A stretch of DNA of 59,783 nucleotides from Intestinibacter sp964449895 (GTDB lineage Bacteria > Bacillota > Clostridia > Peptostreptococcales > Peptostreptococcaceae). Location of the stretch: the NCBI GenBank assembly GCA_964449895.1, contig CAYVBY010000014.1:1-59783 (forward strand), given 5' to 3'. The translations under genes were made by a program, and so were the position numbers. Below, piece by piece: positions 8,376-17,380 of the stretch; within the stretch, counting starts at the first letter, position 1, and each line of letters opens with the position of its first letter. The notes under the pieces are model-generated. The model worked only from the letters and a program-made list of their open reading frames with translations, searched no databases and was not told the origin of the DNA.

Positions 8376-9425
8376 CTAATTAGTTTTTATTTCAGTCCAA
8401 GCATCATCATACAATTTCATAATATCTTGTGGAAGGTTTAGGAAAATCTCAGCTTTTTCTAAATCCTCTTCAGATGGTGAGAAAATTTGAGATTCTTTAA
8501 ATTCATCATCTAATAAATCATATGCGCCTTGGTTTGGTGTAGAATATTGAATATAATCTACATTTATTTTTGCAACTTCAGGATCTAACATATAATTTAT
8601 AAACATTTCTGCATAATCTTTATTTTCCGCACATGTTGGGATACACATTGTATCTACCCATTTATTTGTACCTTCTTTAGGCACTGAGTAGTCTAAATCA
8701 GAATTTTCATCTATCATAACTAATGCATCTCCTGAATAAACTATTCCTATATCTGCATCTCCTGCAACTATTCTATCTTTTCCGTCGTCATTTACATATG
8801 CTTGTACAACATCTAATTGTTTGATTAATTCTTCTTTAGCTTCAGTTATTTCCTCTGGATTGTAAGTATTCATAGAATATCCTAATCTCTTAAGTGAAAT
8901 CCCCATTGTATCTCTTACTGAGTCTAAAAGTTGGATTTTGCCTTCGTATTTAGGATTCCATAATATATCCCAGCTTTTTACATCTTCTTTATCAACTTCT
9001 TTAGTATTGTAAATTATTCCAAATGTTCCCCATAAATAAGGTACACTGTATTTATCCTCTGGATCGTATTCAGCATTTTTGAAACTATCCATAATTTGTG
9101 AATAATTCTCTATATTATCGAAATTTATCTCTTGAAGCATTTCTTCTTCTATTAATTTATCCACCATATAATCTGATGGGAAAATTAAATCGTATTTAGA
9201 TGAACCATTTTTTAGCTTTTGATACATAGCTTCATTTGTATCGTAAGTTTCATATACTACTTCTATTCCTGTTTCTTCAGTAAATCTTTCAATTAAATCT
9301 GGGTCTATATAATCCCCAACATTATATATATTTAAAACTTTAGTAGAATTCTTAGAACCTCCACATCCAGTAAATAGTCCTGATACCATAATTAAAACAC
9401 ATACAAGTGCTATTAATTTTTTCAA
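8376..9425 (-). CDS. potD: Spermidine/putrescine-binding lipoprotein PotD
   Basis: This is the extracellular receptor of the PotABCD polyamine importer. The 349-residue protein has a lipoprotein signal (LFTGCGG, Cys about 21) and a type II binding fold. Family features are NIYNVGDYIDPDLIERFTEETG, YETYDTNEAMYQKL, YDLIFPSDYMVDKL, VPYLWGTFGIIYNT and the AGDADIGIVYSGDA loop that lines the polyamine pocket. Start is TTG after GGGAG. It is the last gene of the regulator-A-B-C-D operon, 26 bases after potC. Confidence 0.93.
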   Translation of the reverse strand: MKKLIALVCVLIMVSGLFTGCGGSKNSTKVLNIYNVGDYIDPDLIERFTEETGIEVVYETYDTNEAMYQKLKNGSSKYDLIFPSDYMVDKLIEEEMLQEINFDNIENYSQIMDSFKNAEYDPEDKYSVPYLWGTFGIIYNTKEVDKEDVKSWDILWNPKYEGKIQLLDSVRDTMGISLKRLGYSMNTYNPEEITEAKEELIKQLDVVQAYVNDDGKDRIVAGDADIGIVYSGDALVMIDENSDLDYSVPKEGTNKWVDTMCIPTCAENKDYAEMFINYMLDPEVAKINVDYIQYSTPNQGAYDLLDDEFKESQIFSPSEEDLEKAEIFLNLPQDIMKLYDDAWTEIKTN

Positions 9426-9451
9426 TTACTCCCACACCTCTCTTAATTAAA

Positions 9452-10231
9452 TTATTCAGTTACTTTTTTATTTGCAGCTACATTTGATGCAATAAGTAGT
9501 CCTAAAACTACGACAAACATCAAAGTTGAAAGAGCATTTATCTCAGGAGTTAATCCCCTTCTTGTCATTGAGTAGATTTCTATTGATAAGTTTGTTACAC
9601 CGTTTCCAGTAGTAAAGAAACTTATTACGAAATCATCTATAGACATAGTAAATGCCATAAGAGCCCCAGATACTATACCTGGTTTTATTTGAGGTAAAAT
9701 TATTTTCTTAAGGGCATACCATGGAGTCGCACCTAAATCTAAAGCAGCTTCTTCTGTATTGGCAGGTAGTTGTTTTAATTTAGGTAAAACTGATAATATT
9801 ACATAAGGTATATCGAACACTAAGTGTGATAAAAGCATAGTCCCAAGACCAAAGTTTACATTTAAGAACACAAATAATGTCATAAGAGATACCCCTGTTA
9901 CTATATCTGGATTTAGAACTGGTAAATAGTTTACATTAAGTAATAAATCCCTTCTTTTTCCAAGTCTCATCTTATGTATACCTATAGCTGCTATAGTTCC
10001 AATTATTGTCGATATAACTGTAGCTGTTATTGCTACTAATAATGTATAGTAAAGTGCAGTTAACATTCTTTCATTTTGAAATAAAGTGTAATACCAATCT
10101 AGTGTAAATCCGTTCCAGACAGACATGGATTTTGAATCATTAAATGAAAATACTGCCAAAGTTACTATTGGTAAGTATAAAAAAACATATACTAAACATA
10201 AATATCCGTTTGATAAAATTTTCTTTATAAT
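9452..10231 (-). CDS. potC: Polyamine ABC permease PotC, apparent AUU start
   Basis: This is the second membrane permease of the polyamine importer. The first ATG/GTG/TTG codon in frame is TTG 10159, but that start would delete the first membrane segment. The frame stays open upstream and encodes IKKILSNGYLCLVYVFLYLP, the expected N-terminus of PotC. The best start is therefore ATT at 10231, overlapping the potB stop, with GGTGG about five bases upstream; ATA 10228 or ATT 10237 are alternatives. The EAA loop reads EEAALDLGATPWYALKKIILP. Six membrane segments result from the longer start. Overlap with potB suggests translational coupling. Confidence 0.85.
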   Translation of the reverse strand: MIKKILSNGYLCLVYVFLYLPIVTLAVFSFNDSKSMSVWNGFTLDWYYTLFQNERMLTALYYTLLVAITATVISTIIGTIAAIGIHKMRLGKRRDLLLNVNYLPVLNPDIVTGVSLMTLFVFLNVNFGLGTMLLSHLVFDIPYVILSVLPKLKQLPANTEEAALDLGATPWYALKKIILPQIKPGIVSGALMAFTMSIDDFVISFFTTGNGVTNLSIEIYSMTRRGLTPEINALSTLMFVVVLGLLIASNVAANKKVTE

Positions 10232-11070
10232 AGTAATCCACCGCCTTCCTTGTCAGATCCACCGCTATATTTGTTCATAATAGCCATAGAAATTAATATT
10301 AGTATCATCATAAATATTGATATTGCTGAACCAAAATGCCAATCTCCAACTGACATAAATTGTTGCTCAATTAAGTTACCTATTAAGTAGTATTGTCCTC
10401 CACCTAGAAGTTTTGATATTACGAAAGTTGATACAGCTGGCATAAATACCATTGTTATACCTGATATAACTCCCGGTAAGCTAAGCGGGAATACTACTTT
10501 TGTAAATACTTGGAATTCATTTGCTCCAAGGTCTTTAGCTGCATTTATTAAATCTTGATCCATTTTCGATAAAACTGTGTGTATTGGAAGTATCATAAAT
10601 GGTAAGAAGTTGTAAACCATACCCAGCATAACTGCTGCGTCCGAATAAAGTAATGCTAGTGGTTCAAACCCAAATGCAGTAATTATTGTATTTATAAATC
10701 CGTTTTTTCCTAAAATTGCCGACCATGCATAAGTTCTAAGTAGGAAATTCATCCACATAGGAACTATACATAACATTATTAAAATCCCTCTTCTGCTAGG
10801 TTTTGCCTTAGTTATTAAGTAAGCAGTTGGGTAACCTACTAGCAAACATAAAAATGTAGCTATAACTGCCAAAATTAGCGACCTTTTGACAACCTTAAAA
10901 TACATAGGTGTTAAGAATTTTTGGAAGTGTTCTAAAGTGAACACATATCCTCCATCTACTTTATTTGTAAAACTGAAGAAAACTATTAATATTAAAGGTA
11001 CTACTATAAAAAGTGCACTCCATATTGCATAAGGAGTTGCAAGATTTGATCCTGTTTTGATGTTTTTCAT
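10225..11070 (-). CDS. potB: Polyamine ABC permease PotB
   Basis: This is the first permease of the polyamine importer. Its 281 residues have about six membrane segments, and the family segment AYLITKAKPSRRG leads into MWMNFLLRTYAW. The EAA coupling loop is DLINAAKDLGANEFQVFTKVVFPLSLPGV (about residues 173-201). The C-terminal tail is Gly-rich (GGSDKEGGG), and its codons overlap the ribosome site and start of potC. It lies 45 bases after potA in one operon. Confidence 0.93.
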   Translation of the reverse strand: MKNIKTGSNLATPYAIWSALFIVVPLILIVFFSFTNKVDGGYVFTLEHFQKFLTPMYFKVVKRSLILAVIATFLCLLVGYPTAYLITKAKPSRRGILIMLCIVPMWMNFLLRTYAWSAILGKNGFINTIITAFGFEPLALLYSDAAVMLGMVYNFLPFMILPIHTVLSKMDQDLINAAKDLGANEFQVFTKVVFPLSLPGVISGITMVFMPAVSTFVISKLLGGGQYYLIGNLIEQQFMSVGDWHFGSAISIFMMILILISMAIMNKYSGGSDKEGGGLLL

Positions 11071-11115
11071 AATATCTCACTCGCCTTTTCTAAATATTTA
11101 GAGAATAATTATAAA

Positions 11116-12168
11116 TTATTCATCTACTACCTTTTTCATAATATGTATATCTTCAGGATATATATCCATACCTAACATACTTCCTTCTTGAGCTGTTTTA
11201 GTATTGTGAAGATACCAAACTCTTCCGTTTTCTTCTACAGTCATTTCGTAATGAACACCTTTAAATACAGATGATGTTACAAGACCTTTTAGCATACCTT
11301 TATCTGGGTCAACCATTTTTATATCTTCAGGTCTTATTACAACTTCAATATTTTCGTTTTTTTCAAAACCAAAGTCTACACATTCAAATTCTCTATCACA
11401 GAATTTAACCTTGTAATCTTCAATCATCACACCGTCCATTATGTTACTTTCACCGATAAATCTAGCTACAAATGAGTTTTTAGGCTCGTTGTAGATATCT
11501 TCAGGGCTTCCCATTTGTTGGATTTTCCCTTTATTCATAACAACTATAGTATCTGACATTGTAAGAGCTTCTTCTTGGTCATGTGTTACAAATATGAATG
11601 TTATACCTAATTGTTGTTGAATTTTTTTAAGCTCTCTTTGCATCTCTTGTCTTAATTTTAAGTCAAGAGCTCCTAGAGGTTCATCTAAAAGTAATACCTT
11701 AGGCTCATTAACTAAAGCTCTTGCTATTGCTATTCTTTGTTGTTGTCCACCACTTAGTTCCTCAACATTTCTCTTTTCGTATCCTTCAAGTGCAACAAGC
11801 TTTAGCATTTCTTTAACTTTTTTATCTATAGTCTTTTTATCCATCTTCTTTATTCTTAACCCAAAAGCTATATTTTCATACACATTCATATGTGGAAATA
11901 ATGCATACTTTTGAAACACTGTATTTACATGTCTTTCATAAGGTGGAAGATCATTTATATTTTGATTTTCAAATAAAACCTCCCCTGAATCAGCATGCTT
12001 AAACCCTGCTATTATTTTTAAAGTAGTAGTTTTACCACATCCTGAAGGTCCTAATAAAGTTAAAAACTCATTTTTCTTTATATCAAGATTTAAATTATCT
12101 AAAACTAAAAGATCATCAAACTGTTTAGTTATATTTCTTAATTCAATTATATTTTCTGATTTAGTCAT
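11116..12168 (-). CDS. potA: Spermidine/putrescine ABC transporter ATPase PotA
   Basis: This ATPase drives polyamine import. Walker A is GPSGCGKTT (about residues 38-46), the Q-loop is VFQKYALFPH, the signature is LSGGQQQR, Walker B is LLLDEPLGALD, and the switch His is in THDQEE. The roughly 110-residue C-terminal TOBE region (from about 240, VRPEDIKM) is the regulatory part of PotA. At 350 residues the length is normal. It is the first transport gene after the XRE-cupin regulator and is followed by potB, potC and potD. Confidence 0.94.
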   Translation of the reverse strand: MTKSENIIELRNITKQFDDLLVLDNLNLDIKKNEFLTLLGPSGCGKTTTLKIIAGFKHADSGEVLFENQNINDLPPYERHVNTVFQKYALFPHMNVYENIAFGLRIKKMDKKTIDKKVKEMLKLVALEGYEKRNVEELSGGQQQRIAIARALVNEPKVLLLDEPLGALDLKLRQEMQRELKKIQQQLGITFIFVTHDQEEALTMSDTIVVMNKGKIQQMGSPEDIYNEPKNSFVARFIGESNIMDGVMIEDYKVKFCDREFECVDFGFEKNENIEVVIRPEDIKMVDPDKGMLKGLVTSSVFKGVHYEMTVEENGRVWYLHNTKTAQEGSMLGMDIYPEDIHIMKKVVDE

Positions 12169-12289
12169 ATTACTCTCTGCACCTCTTTATCTAAAATTTA
12201 TCTATATAACGCTAATTTAATCGCCTTCCCAAAAAGTTATTCCTCACATAAAAAATTTTATTTTGTCAATTCCTCGTGAACTTTTTACT

Positions 12290-12829
12290 TTAAAAAGAAG
12301 GTGGTGTACTCACCCAAATTACCTTTGCTTGTACCTTTCCAGGATTTGAAATATAATGATTGGCTGTAGGCTTAAAGTAAAAGCTTTCACCTTTTTTAAC
12401 CTTTTCAACCTTATCCCCCAAATGAAGATGTATATTTCCCGCAAGAACATATCCAAACTCTTCACCTTCATGAGGTTTTTCTTCTTTATATTTGCCTCCC
12501 GCATTTAAAGTTATTATTATAGGCTCCATCATATTCTTTTGCGAATTTGGAACAAGCCATTTTAAATGATATTTTAATTCCTCATCTTCAGTCTCAAACA
12601 TATCATCTTTTCTAAAAGTTATTCTCTCAGGACCAATCTCATTAAAAAACTCTCTTAAATTTGTTCCCAAAATATCTAGTATATCAATTAAAGTTGCAAT
12701 CGATGGAGATGTAAGATTATTTTCAAGCTGAGATATAAATCCCTTAGAAAGTTCACACCTGTTGGCCAATTCTTCTTGGGTCAATTGCTTTTCTATACGC
12801 ATACGCTTTATCTTATTCCCAATATCCAT
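12290..12829 (-). CDS. XRE-cupin transcriptional regulator of the polyamine operon
   Basis: The 179-residue regulator has an N-terminal helix-turn-helix (residues about 6-60; TQEELANRCELSKGFISQLEN) and a C-terminal cupin sensor (about 105-175; PHEGEEFGYVLAGNIHLHLGD). This PuuR-like architecture is common for polyamine-responsive repressors. It is the first gene of the pot transcription unit, 121 bases ahead of potA. Two inverted-repeat sites upstream (12900-12981) are good candidates for autoregulation. A GAGGAGG ribosome site precedes its ATG. Ligand identity (spermidine or putrescine) is inferred from context. Confidence 0.88.
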   Translation of the reverse strand: MDIGNKIKRMRIEKQLTQEELANRCELSKGFISQLENNLTSPSIATLIDILDILGTNLREFFNEIGPERITFRKDDMFETEDEELKYHLKWLVPNSQKNMMEPIIITLNAGGKYKEEKPHEGEEFGYVLAGNIHLHLGDKVEKVKKGESFYFKPTANHYISNPGKVQAKVIWVSTPPSF

Positions 12830-12899
12830 ATCTTAGGCCTCCTCACTAACAGCTTACAATATACTTATAAATTTTTCCTAATCACCGCTAATTAAACCT

Positions 12900-12981
12900 G
12901 ATTAACTTTTAATCGATTCTCGTCAAAATAAATTCATATCTAAAAATTCTCATCAAGACTAAATCAAATTAACCTTTAATC
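12900..12981 (-). promoter_or_regulatory. Two candidate XRE-cupin operators
   Basis: On the minus strand GATTAAAAGTTAATC (12900-12914) is a GATTAA/TTAATC inverted repeat, and GATTAAAGGTTAATT (12967-12981) is a near copy. TTGACG lies between them at 12930-12935. They sit 71-152 bases before the regulator gene, fitting autoregulatory operators for the pot operon. Confidence 0.5.
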
Positions 12982-13590
12982 AAATCTTATTAAAAGTAAA
13001 CTTTTTTCTTATATTGTTAAACCATTTTTATTTTTTAATAAACTTAAAGTTTAAAATTACTAAACCAACATTGATATTATATAGTATATGTAAATAAAAT
13101 ACAACTTTTTTCGCCAAAAAATATAAAATTTATACAAAATCAAAGAAATTAGTAAATTTCAATGTTTTCAGGGGTTATTTATCTCATTTAAGTTTATAAT
13201 ATTAATTTCATAATTTAGTATATGTAATTTTTTAAGCAAAAAACTGCTTTTTTTGCAAAACATTTTTTTTATTAAACTTTAAATTTTCTAAAATATCAAA
13301 TTTTTCATTTTCTTATAAAAAAAATTCATATTAATTAAATTATATTTATGTAAATCTAAGTAAATATCTTAATATAGACTAAATTATAAAAAAGTAAATC
13401 CTATAAAGTTAAATATCTAATCTAAAATAAATATTTTGATATATCCATTTTTTTATAATAAAAACTTGACTTAATAATTTAAAGACAATTAAACTCAATT
13501 ATTATATAATAGATAAAAGAATATTATTTGACTAATATAGAAAATACTTTATTGTGTTCTAAAAACAACTTAATTTTAGGAGGTAAATTT
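12982..13590. other. AT-rich intergenic region without a supported gene
   Basis: About 600 bases of very AT-rich sequence separate the divergent pot regulator and flavin reductase genes. I see no open reading frame with a ribosome site and no RNA fold I can defend. A TATAAT at 13505-13510, preceded at 17 bases by AAGACA, may serve the downstream flavin reductase gene. Confidence 0.5.
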
Positions 13591-14211
13591 ATGAAAGTAC
13601 TATTAATAAACGGAAGTCCTCATAAAGAAGGATGTACATACACTGCACTAGATGCAGTTGCAAAATCACTACAAGAAGAAGGTATAGAAGCTGAAATATT
13701 CCATGTTGGAAATAAACCAATAGCTGGATGTATGGGTTGCGGTGCATGTGTAAAGCTTGGTAAATGTAAATTTGATGATACTGTAAATGAATGTGCAAAA
13801 ATAGCAAAGGAATCTGATGCTATAATAATTGGTTCTCCAGTTCACTATGCATCTGCGTCAGGTATGGCAACTTCATTTATGGATAGATTATTCTATTCTT
13901 CAGGCGGAGCCTACAAATACAAACTAGGAGCTGTTGTAGCAAGTGCTCGAAGAGCTGGTACTACTGCTACATTAGATCAATTAACTAAACATTTTTCAAT
14001 ATCAAATATGCCTATAATCAGCTCATGCTACTGGAATATGGTTCATGGAAACACTCCAGAAGAAGTAAAACAAGACCTTGAAGGTATGCAAATAATGAGA
14101 ACTCTAGGCAAAAATATGGCTTGGATGTTAAAATGCGTAGAAGCAGGTAAACAAGCAGGTATAAACAGACCGGAATCTGAAGCTAAAGTAAAAACAAATT
14201 TCATAAGATAA
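13591..14211 (+). CDS. NADPH-dependent FMN reductase / flavodoxin-fold oxidoreductase
   Basis: The 206-residue protein belongs to the NADPH-dependent FMN reductase (iron-sulfur flavoprotein-like) family. The FMN phosphate loop is INGSPHKEGCTYTAL (about residues 6-20). Next is GCMGCGACVKLGKC, a cluster of four cysteines typical of the group that may bind an Fe-S cluster or be redox-active. SPVHYASASG (about 81-90) is the second flavin loop. ATG 13591 is chosen because TAGGAGGT lies eight bases upstream; the longer frame from 13528 has no ribosome site. It is followed 32 bases later by cvfB. The electron acceptor is unknown. Confidence 0.88.
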   Translation: MKVLLINGSPHKEGCTYTALDAVAKSLQEEGIEAEIFHVGNKPIAGCMGCGACVKLGKCKFDDTVNECAKIAKESDAIIIGSPVHYASASGMATSFMDRLFYSSGGAYKYKLGAVVASARRAGTTATLDQLTKHFSISNMPIISSCYWNMVHGNTPEEVKQDLEGMQIMRTLGKNMAWMLKCVEAGKQAGINRPESEAKVKTNFIR

Positions 14212-14243
14212 TACGGCAAACTAAAGGAAAAGGAGATATTAAT

Positions 14244-15086
14244 TTGATAAAATTAGGTGAATATAACAAATTAAAAGTTAAAAGAAAAACTGATTTCGGT
14301 TTCTTCATAGGTGAAGAAGGTTCAAATTCAAATGACGATGTTTTATTACACAAAAGACTTTTAAACAAACATTCTTTAGAAATCGGCGATGAAGTTGAAG
14401 TTTTTATATACAGAGATTCAGAAGATAGATTATCTGCAACACTTGAATATCCAAAGGCTAAGCTTGGTGATATAGCTTATTTAAAAGTAGTTGCTCACAC
14501 TAAGATAGGAAGCTTTATAGATGTAGGACTTCCTAAAGATATCTTAGTGCCTTTCAAACAACAAACATTTGAAATGACTAAGGGTGAAAGATATCTATTC
14601 TATATATATTTAGATAAAACTGGAAGATTAGCTGCTACAACTGACATCTTCCCTTATCTATCAACAGAACACGAATACAAAATCGGCGATACAGTAAACG
14701 GCATAGTATACGGATTCCAAACAAACAATTCTGCTATGGTTTGTGTTGAAAATAAATATGATGCTGTAATTTTAAACAACGAATATTTTACAGAACTTAA
14801 AATAGGCGATAAACTAGAAAATTTAAGAGTAATAAAAATATACGAAGACGGCAAACTAGGTCTATCTCCAAGAGGTGAAAGAGCTGAAGAATTAGACATT
14901 CTAGAAAAAGCTATAATGAGTTACCTAGAAGGAAATGATGGATTTATGAGATTTAACGATAAATCATCTCCTGAAGAAATAAAAACAGTATTTAACTCAA
15001 GTAAGAAAAATTTCAAAAGAGCTCTAGGAGTTTTAATGAAAAAAAATCTTATAACACAAGATGAAGAAGGCTGCCACAGAGTATAA
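14244..15086 (+). CDS. cvfB: CvfB-like S1 RNA-binding protein
   Basis: CvfB (YitL) proteins bind RNA through S1 domains and affect virulence-factor expression post-transcriptionally in other Firmicutes. Here 280 residues show S1-like repeats. The first (about 1-65) has KTDFGFFIGEE and VLLHKRL. The second (about 70-130) has GSFIDVGLPKDILVP. The third (about 140-210) has GKLGLSPRG. A C-terminal winged helix (about 225-280) contains KKNFKRALGVLMKKNLI. Start is TTG 14244 after AAAGGAGA. It probably shares a transcript with the flavin reductase and ends at the strong hairpin at 15110. Confidence 0.9.
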   Translation: MIKLGEYNKLKVKRKTDFGFFIGEEGSNSNDDVLLHKRLLNKHSLEIGDEVEVFIYRDSEDRLSATLEYPKAKLGDIAYLKVVAHTKIGSFIDVGLPKDILVPFKQQTFEMTKGERYLFYIYLDKTGRLAATTDIFPYLSTEHEYKIGDTVNGIVYGFQTNNSAMVCVENKYDAVILNNEYFTELKIGDKLENLRVIKIYEDGKLGLSPRGERAEELDILEKAIMSYLEGNDGFMRFNDKSSPEEIKTVFNSSKKNFKRALGVLMKKNLITQDEEGCHRV

Positions 15087-15109
15087 TAAAAAAAGCTTTT
15101 AATACTATG

Positions 15110-15177
15110 ATATGCTCCCTTTATAGTAGACAGTTAAAATAAAAAAACTGTCACTATGAAAGGAGCATATTTTTATT
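15110..15177 (+). terminator. Long-stem terminator
   Basis: A roughly 25-base stem, ATATGCTCC at the base through GACAGTT at the top, closes a 10-base A-rich loop and is followed by TTTTTATTT. It lies 23 bases after cvfB. Two bulges are present. The stem is longer than usual for a terminator, but no flanking duplication suggests a mobile element. Confidence 0.75.
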
Positions 15178-15199
15178 TAGAAATTTATATATGACATAA

Positions 15200-15247
15200 A
15201 TTATATATCATGAAAAAGTAATAATTATATATCGTGAAAAAGTAATA
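15200..15247. repeat. 24-base tandem repeat ahead of the GntR gene
   Basis: ATTATATATCATGAAAAAGT(AATA) at 15200-15223 is repeated with one change (CGTGA for CATGA) at 15224-15247. Degenerate partial copies lie on both sides (ATTTATATATGA near 15183 and 15248). It is upstream of the GntR promoter, so an operator or activator-binding array is plausible. Confidence 0.55.
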
Positions 15248-15288
15248 ATTTATATATGATAGAAAAATTTAATAAGTTTTATTGCACC

Positions 15289-15322
15289 TTTGTATTATTT
15301 GTATTACTATATATAATACAAA
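15289..15322 (+). promoter_or_regulatory. GntR promoter with overlapping operator
   Basis: TTTGTATTA occurs twice head-to-tail (15289-15297, 15298-15306) and once inverted as TAATACAAA (15314-15322). The inner pair forms a perfect inverted repeat with a 7-base centre. TATAAT (15312-15317) lies within it, with TTGTAT (15290-15295) 16 bases upstream as the -35. A YtrA-type regulator binding here would block its own promoter. Confidence 0.65.
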
Positions 15323-15350
15323 GTTATTTTTTTATAAAGGAGTTGATTAT

Positions 15351-15743
15351 ATGATTTTAAAATTAAATTTTGAAAGTGAAATTCCTATTTATATACAGCT
15401 TAGAAATCAAATCGTAATAGCAATCGCACATGGAGACTTATCCCAGGGAGATAAACTTCCTACAATCAGACAACTAGCACAAGATCTTGGTATAAACAAT
15501 ATGACAGTCAACAAATCTTATGCAATGCTAAAACAAGAAGGGTTTATATCTATAGACAGAAGACATGGAGCTAAAGTAAATCCTATCTTAACTCCCAATT
15601 TTGAATTCGAAGAAAAATTAGAAGACGATTTATCTCTAGTTATATCAGAAGCTGAGATAAGAGGAATAAAAAAGGAACAATTTATAAAAATATGCGAAAA
15701 TATTTTTGACTCAATAAATGGCTTAAAACCGAAAGAGGAATAG
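15351..15743 (+). CDS. GntR-family regulator, YtrA subfamily
   Basis: This short (131-residue) GntR repressor has a winged helix at about residues 8-75 (PIYIQLRNQIVIAIAHGDL, LPTIRQLAQDLGINNMTVNKSYAMLKQEG) and only a brief helical C-terminus. That is the YtrA pattern with no large ligand domain. ATG 15351 is preferred to an upstream TTG because AAAGGAG is eight bases before it. YtrA-type regulators usually control an adjacent membrane protein or ABC transporter; the next gene (15863) encodes a membrane protein. The inverted repeat overlapping its promoter fits autorepression. Confidence 0.9.
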   Translation: MILKLNFESEIPIYIQLRNQIVIAIAHGDLSQGDKLPTIRQLAQDLGINNMTVNKSYAMLKQEGFISIDRRHGAKVNPILTPNFEFEEKLEDDLSLVISEAEIRGIKKEQFIKICENIFDSINGLKPKEE

Positions 15744-15862
15744 ACTTCTTTAATATATATTAATAAAAATTATAGTCATTCACAATTTTAAATAAATATA
15801 TTAACAAAAAATAAAAGAAATTTTTTAAAATTGGTAATAATAAAAGAAAGGTGGTTACACTT

Positions 15863-17299
15863 ATGATTCTTTTTAAAATTATAATGGTTTCATGTGTTTT
15901 AATAACTTGGTTTGCTATCTATTTTACACTTAATTCTGCATATAAACCTAAAAAGAACATGTTTATGGCTGTCACTTTACCAAGTGATGTTTTAGAAAGC
16001 CAATTTATAAAAGATATCCAAAAGGAATATAAATCACTTTGCAACAAAGTCTGCCTAATTATGGCTTTGACTGCAATTCCTATTATTTTTCAATTTTGGA
16101 TTTTCAAAAACATGACTGTTTATATATTTTATCTTTTAGCTTGGTGTTTATTTTTTAGTTATTATGGTGCAAGTGAACCTTTTAAAAGAATGCATCGTAA
16201 GGTTAAGGCTGAAAAGTACAAAAATCAATGGTTTATAGGTGAAACAAAAACAGTCTATTGCGATACTAAAACTACGCTACTAAAAAACACTATGCCTATT
16301 AGCAACAAATATTACTTAATTCCATTTTTACTAAATGTCTTGTTAATAGTTATATGTTTAAGGGATTATACAAGTGATAATCTACCATTTTTAATAATCT
16401 CAATACTAAACTTTGCCATTATATTTTTACTATTTTACACTGCCCAAAATTCAAATAGTGAAAAGTTAAAAACTTACTGCAATAATTCTGATGTAAACTT
16501 TATACTAAATAAAGCCTCAAAAAGAATGTTTTCAATATATTTTTTAATTAATACTATGTTTGAAGTACTAACACTTTTAATTGTAAATCTTATAATATTA
16601 GAATACATTGACATAAAATTTATGAATGCTGTTATAATCGGTATAATTTTATTGTCTTTTATAATTTCTTTAGGATTTATATATATTAAGAAAAAACTAT
16701 CTGCTTTAGAAGAAGAATTATTAGCTAATGATAATTCTGAAGAAATAATTGTAGATGATGATGACTACTGGATAGATGGTATATATTACTGTAATCCCAA
16801 CGATACTAACAAACTTGTAACTAGTCGTTATGGATATAATATGACATATAATATAGCTACAAAGCACGGATATTTTATGACTAAAAAATTAGATAAAATC
16901 GTTCTAATCGCTACATTTATACTAATAGGAGTATTAATGATACCTAGTGAAATTTTAAATAGCAAAATCACACTTAATAATACATCTCCTAATATTAATA
17001 TCTCCGCTTTTCCTTATTCTTATGAATTAAATTATAAAAATATCGAAAGCATTAATATAACAGATGAGCCTATTTCATTTAAACTTAGAACAAATGGTAT
17101 AGGTCTAGAGGATAAGCTAATAGGAAATTTCAGAAGTGACAAATACGGCAGATGTAGAGTTTATCTTTACCTAGAAGACAACAACGAATATATTGTAATC
17201 AAATTAAAAAACGGCAAGCATGACTACTTAATATACAATACCAAAGACAAAGCCTCTACTCAAAAAATTTACGAACAAATATCAAATAATATCAAATAA
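15863..17299 (+). CDS. Multipass membrane protein with DUF5808-like and PH-like domains
   Basis: About eight hydrophobic segments spread over 478 residues. Between membrane parts is a cytoplasmic segment with DDDDYWIDGIYYCNPND and SRYGYNMTYNIA (about 300-340), the W-x-x-G-x-YYNPND...G-x-x-x-T-x-N pattern of DUF5808. The C-terminal 100 residues, after one more membrane segment, resemble a bacterial pleckstrin-like fold. Such proteins are typically paired with YtrA-type GntR regulators, as here, and are thought to respond to envelope stress. That role is inference. Start ATG 15863 follows AAAGGTGG; GTG 15851 lies within the ribosome site. Confidence 0.75.
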   Translation: MILFKIIMVSCVLITWFAIYFTLNSAYKPKKNMFMAVTLPSDVLESQFIKDIQKEYKSLCNKVCLIMALTAIPIIFQFWIFKNMTVYIFYLLAWCLFFSYYGASEPFKRMHRKVKAEKYKNQWFIGETKTVYCDTKTTLLKNTMPISNKYYLIPFLLNVLLIVICLRDYTSDNLPFLIISILNFAIIFLLFYTAQNSNSEKLKTYCNNSDVNFILNKASKRMFSIYFLINTMFEVLTLLIVNLIILEYIDIKFMNAVIIGIILLSFIISLGFIYIKKKLSALEEELLANDNSEEIIVDDDDYWIDGIYYCNPNDTNKLVTSRYGYNMTYNIATKHGYFMTKKLDKIVLIATFILIGVLMIPSEILNSKITLNNTSPNINISAFPYSYELNYKNIESINITDEPISFKLRTNGIGLEDKLIGNFRSDKYGRCRVYLYLEDNNEYIVIKLKNGKHDYLIYNTKDKASTQKIYEQISNNIK

Positions 17300-17332
17300 T
17301 AAATTTTTAATAATTAACATCCTACAAATAGC

Positions 17333-17374
17333 AAAAGGGCCATTATACAAATCCCTGTATAGTAGCCCTTTTTT
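17333..17374. terminator. Terminator between convergent genes
   Basis: AAAAGGGC (17333-17340) pairs with GCCCTTTT (17365-17372), with an inner TATACA/TGTATA stem. A-rich and T-rich flanks allow use by both the GntR-side unit and the malic enzyme gene. Confidence 0.8.
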
Positions 17375-17380
17375 ACTAAA

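Noticed and set aside
15110..15177. Miniature mobile element
   Set aside because: The long inverted repeat lacks target-site duplication and is followed by a T run right after cvfB, so a terminator explains it.
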